From NCBI GenBank assembly GCA_029785625.1, contig JAFLZI010000001.1:62001-126000 (forward strand): a stretch of 64,000 nucleotides of DNA. The letters run 5' to 3'. The translations under genes and the position numbers were made by a program. The stretch is from Nitrososphaerota archaeon. GTDB lineage: Archaea; Thermoproteota; Nitrososphaeria; Nitrososphaerales; UBA183. Of this stretch, positions 61,751-64,000 are shown in pieces. The notes beneath the pieces were generated by a model. That model was given only the letters and a program-made list of their open reading frames with translations, was not told the DNA's origin and ran no database searches. How positions within the stretch are numbered: the stretch's first letter is position 1; every line of letters begins with the position of its first letter.

Positions 61751-62449
61751 CTATGCCGGGGAAGAGGTGCTCCACAGAAGCTCAAGGAACTGCTTGAAGT
61801 GGCTCGCCACGGCCGGGCTGTCTATCCATCCACAGGCCGAGTGGTCAGGCAGGCCGATCAGCGCCACCTTGTCGTCCACGAGCAGGTCGAAGGCCACCTG
61901 ATTCCCCGTCCTGATGTCCACTCCGGGCGGCAGGAGCCCGACCCCTCCGTCGTCGCATATCGCCCTCACGCTCACCCCCCTTTGCACCGCCCCAGACAGG
62001 AGCTCCATGGTCTTCGCGTCTTCCAGTCCCATGGCTGGCGCCACAAGGATCGCAGTCTCCTTCGCCTCCCTGAGCAGCTCGTACACCTTGGCCCGGACCT
62101 TCTCGCTCCCCCTGACGGTGTAGACCAGTTCGGCCTCCTGGGCGGGCTGGGGGCTGTACAGCTTCTCCAGGGCGTCGAACGTCTCTTCGACTTTCGATTC
62201 CACCATCGTCCTGATGCTTGACGGCGCCTTCGCCCTGTACGTCGCCGGCTTCTTCACCACCAGGTCTGCCCATCCTTTTGAAGCCAGGACCCTCAGCGCA
62301 GTGTAAGCGCTCGGTTTCGGGATATCTGCGTCGTCGGCCACCCGAGCCGGGTCGGCCGGCCCCAGTGACGCCAGAGAGACGTAACACCTGGCCTCGTAGC
62401 TGGTGAGTCCCAGGTCTTGCAGCTCACCGATGACGTCGCTCCTGTGCAT
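61751..62449 (-). CDS. TrmB-family transcriptional regulator
   Basis: About 232 residues from ATG 62449, chosen because it lies 30 nt from the TATA element. N-terminal winged helix: LQDLGLTSYEARCYVSL, ADIPKPSAYTALRVLASKGW. The C-terminal part (LVYTVRGSEKVRAKVYELLREAK, LLSGAVQRGVSVRAIC) is the TrmB ligand-binding PLD-like domain. It is divergent from a geranylgeranyl reductase, its likely target, across a palindrome. Confidence 0.88.
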   Translation of the reverse strand: MHRSDVIGELQDLGLTSYEARCYVSLASLGPADPARVADDADIPKPSAYTALRVLASKGWADLVVKKPATYRAKAPSSIRTMVESKVEETFDALEKLYSPQPAQEAELVYTVRGSEKVRAKVYELLREAKETAILVAPAMGLEDAKTMELLSGAVQRGVSVRAICDDGGVGLLPPGVDIRTGNQVAFDLLVDDKVALIGLPDHSACGWIDSPAVASHFKQFLELLWSTSSPA

Positions 62450-62475
62450 AACAGGCCGAAAGGACGGCAAAGCTC

Positions 62476-62482
62476 TTATATA
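62476..62482. promoter_or_regulatory. Shared TATA element between trmB-like and reductase genes
   Basis: TTATATA, centred 30 nt from the minus ATG 62449 and 31 nt from the plus TTG 62510, so it can serve both directions. Confidence 0.6.
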
Positions 62483-62488
62483 GGATTT

Positions 62489-62509
62489 TAGTAGCGTTCA
62501 CGACTACTA
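62489..62509. promoter_or_regulatory. Inverted repeat next to the reductase start (candidate operator)
   Basis: TAGTAG, nine spacer bases, then CTACTA, ending at the base before the reductase TTG. Binding here would cover the transcription start of the reductase gene. The half-site is identical to that in the PadR-associated palindrome at 20541. Confidence 0.5.
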
Positions 62510-63985
62510 TTGCAAGGGAACCCTGACTACGACGTCATCATAGCGGGCGGCGGGATGGCCGGCTTGATCACCGCGGCCTCCATAGGGCACCACTCAAAGG
62601 GGAAGGCGCAGATACTCGTCATAGACAGGAACAAGCAGGACGAGCCGGGCAAGAAGACCAACAACGGCTGGACCTGCGGCGACGCCACCAGCAAGCGTTC
62701 GTTGGACTATCTTGCGGAGCACATAGGGATCCGGTACGGCTCCCCTGAGCTCGAGCACCCCGTCAAAGGGGTCTATGTCTACTCCCCTGACCGGCAGACG
62801 AAGGTCCTCTTCGAAGGCGAGGGGTACCTCTTCAACCGCAAACTTGCGCCGAGGAGGCAGGTCAGCGACGCCAGGAAGAACGGCGCAGAGCTCATGTTCG
62901 GGGCGACAGCCGAGCGACTGCTGGCAGATGACGGGAGGATCACAGGGGTCTCGGGGAGGAAGGCCGACGGGTCTGCTTTCACCCTGACTGCCAAGGTCGT
63001 CATCGACGCCACCGGCTCCTCCTCAACGCTGAGGCGTTTCATGCCAATACCTACGAAGATCGAAAAGGAGATCGATCCGGACGACGTGGTCGGGACGGGC
63101 AGGTACATCCTAGACTTCGAGCCCGCGGCCGACCAGCCCTCGTTCTTCTCCCCCGACTACTGCATCATACATCTCGACCAGTTCATCGCCCCGGCAGGGT
63201 ACGCCTGGGTGTTCCCAAAGGGAAAGAAGAAGGTGAACATCGGTCTCGGGGTCTCACACTCGGGGCTCGCCAGGCGGAATAGGCGCTTCGGCCTCAACGA
63301 CAACCTCCAGAGTCTCATCGACAAGTACCTCGCGGAGAACCCGGTCATCAAGAACTACGGACAGCCCTCAGACGACGCCAACTCAGGGAACACGAAGGGG
63401 AACTGGCAGGTCCCGGTGAGGCGCCACAACGACTGTATGGTGGCCAACGGGTTCGCCGTGGTGGGCGACGCCGCCTGGATGCCGCGGCCCATCGACGCCG
63501 GAGGGATCAGCCCGTCGATTTACGGAGGTACGATACTTGGGAAGGTGGTGGCCGAGGCCCTGGAGGCTGGGGACACCAGCGAGGCCGGCCTCTGGAAATA
63601 TAACGTGGAGTACATGAACACCCACGGGTATCCCATGGCGAGTTTCGAGGTCCTCAGGAGGTATCTTCAGACAGTCACCAACGACCAGATCAACTACGGT
63701 ATGAAGCACTTCCTTTCGGAAGAGGACGTGACCGCAATCACCGAGAGGAAGCACCCTGCGTTCAACCAGGCGCGGTTCATGAACCCCGCCATGTGGTACC
63801 GTGTCATGGGGCAGCTTTCCCTGGCCAGAGGCCTGAGGTATACGGTGAAGAAGAGCGCGGTCCTCGTGGAGATAAACCTGGCCTACCCATCTGCCCCGCA
63901 GGGGTTCGAGGAGTGGCAGAAACGTCTCGGAGCAGAGCTCAGGGAGACCGTCGAGAGGTTCAAGCCCCTCGACATCGCGAACTAG
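62510..63985 (+). CDS. Geranylgeranyl reductase (digeranylgeranylglycerophospholipid reductase type)
   Basis: 491 residues. VIIAGGGMAGLITAASIG is the FAD-binding motif, VVIDATGSSSTLR the second, YAWVFPKGKKKVNIGLG the family YxWxFPKG block, and VVGDAAWMPRPIDAGGI the third FAD contact. It saturates the isoprenoid chains of archaeal membrane lipids. It is larger than typical archaeal GGR (about 400), with extra C-terminal helices. The TTG start follows the promoter by 31 nt; expression is probably tied to the adjacent TrmB-type regulator. Confidence 0.92.
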   Translation: MQGNPDYDVIIAGGGMAGLITAASIGHHSKGKAQILVIDRNKQDEPGKKTNNGWTCGDATSKRSLDYLAEHIGIRYGSPELEHPVKGVYVYSPDRQTKVLFEGEGYLFNRKLAPRRQVSDARKNGAELMFGATAERLLADDGRITGVSGRKADGSAFTLTAKVVIDATGSSSTLRRFMPIPTKIEKEIDPDDVVGTGRYILDFEPAADQPSFFSPDYCIIHLDQFIAPAGYAWVFPKGKKKVNIGLGVSHSGLARRNRRFGLNDNLQSLIDKYLAENPVIKNYGQPSDDANSGNTKGNWQVPVRRHNDCMVANGFAVVGDAAWMPRPIDAGGISPSIYGGTILGKVVAEALEAGDTSEAGLWKYNVEYMNTHGYPMASFEVLRRYLQTVTNDQINYGMKHFLSEEDVTAITERKHPAFNQARFMNPAMWYRVMGQLSLARGLRYTVKKSAVLVEINLAYPSAPQGFEEWQKRLGAELRETVERFKPLDIAN

Positions 63986-64000
63986 ATAAGGGGGCAGGCA

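Overview
The window reads as chromosome from a GC-rich archaeon of the TACK group, most likely a non-ammonia-oxidising thaumarchaeal-type lineage. The signs are a Complex I without NADH-input subunits, an A/V-type ATPase, a CdvB (ESCRT-III) protein, geranylgeranyl lipid enzymes, tRNA genes with archaeal-style introns, TATA boxes about 30 nt upstream of many (apparently leaderless) starts, and frequent GTG/TTG starts. The lineage is an inference; no rRNA is present.

Layout. 1-8.3 kb: right part of a Complex I operon, beginning inside an intein in NuoI, then NuoJ, K, M, L, M, N. 8.4-17.1 kb: complete A-type ATPase operon K-E-C-F-A-B-D-(small membrane protein)-H-I. 17.2-18.8 kb: a polyprenyl diphosphate synthase divergent from an unknown gene. 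18.8-24.1 kb: tRNA-Glu followed by a patch of accessory and decaying genes (beta-propeller, ChrB-like protein, PadR regulator, broken methyltransferase, Cys-rich cation transporter, frameshifted acetyltransferase), with an imperfect copy of the tRNA 3' end near 22.2 kb. 24.2-33.4 kb: DEAH helicase, amino-acid permease, broken MFS exporter, M19 dipeptidase, serine hydrolase, epimerase. 33.5-42.3 kb: LigD-type phosphoesterase, B12 radical SAM protein, TauE/SafE with DUF1634, Kef-type antiporter, MBL hydrolase, M20 amidohydrolase, DUF998 protein. 42.3-52.7 kb: acetyl-CoA synthetase, decayed regulator region, tRNA-Leu, PolX, an Lrp-type sensor, prolidase divergent from proline dehydrogenase, HTH regulator, gamma-glutamyltransferase, secreted Ser/Thr-rich protein. 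53.1-64 kb: tRNA-Arg, AlaX-like editing protein, two GGR-family flavoproteins, citrate synthase with an N-terminal ribbon-helix-helix-like segment, CBS protein, nuoABCD, EamA transporter, MscL, CdvB and a TrmB-type regulator.

Together the genes suggest an aerobic or otherwise respiring heterotroph living on peptides and amino acids: peptidases and a permease feed proline dehydrogenase, acetyl-CoA synthetase and citrate synthase; electrons enter a Complex I whose genes are split into two loci about 48 kb apart; the ATPase uses the ion gradient. The most unusual items are the intein at an iron-sulfur cysteine of NuoI, the DNA-binding-like extension on citrate synthase, a fourth antiporter-like Complex I subunit, tRNAs with insertions in the D-loop, and several divergent gene pairs that share one symmetric TATA element.
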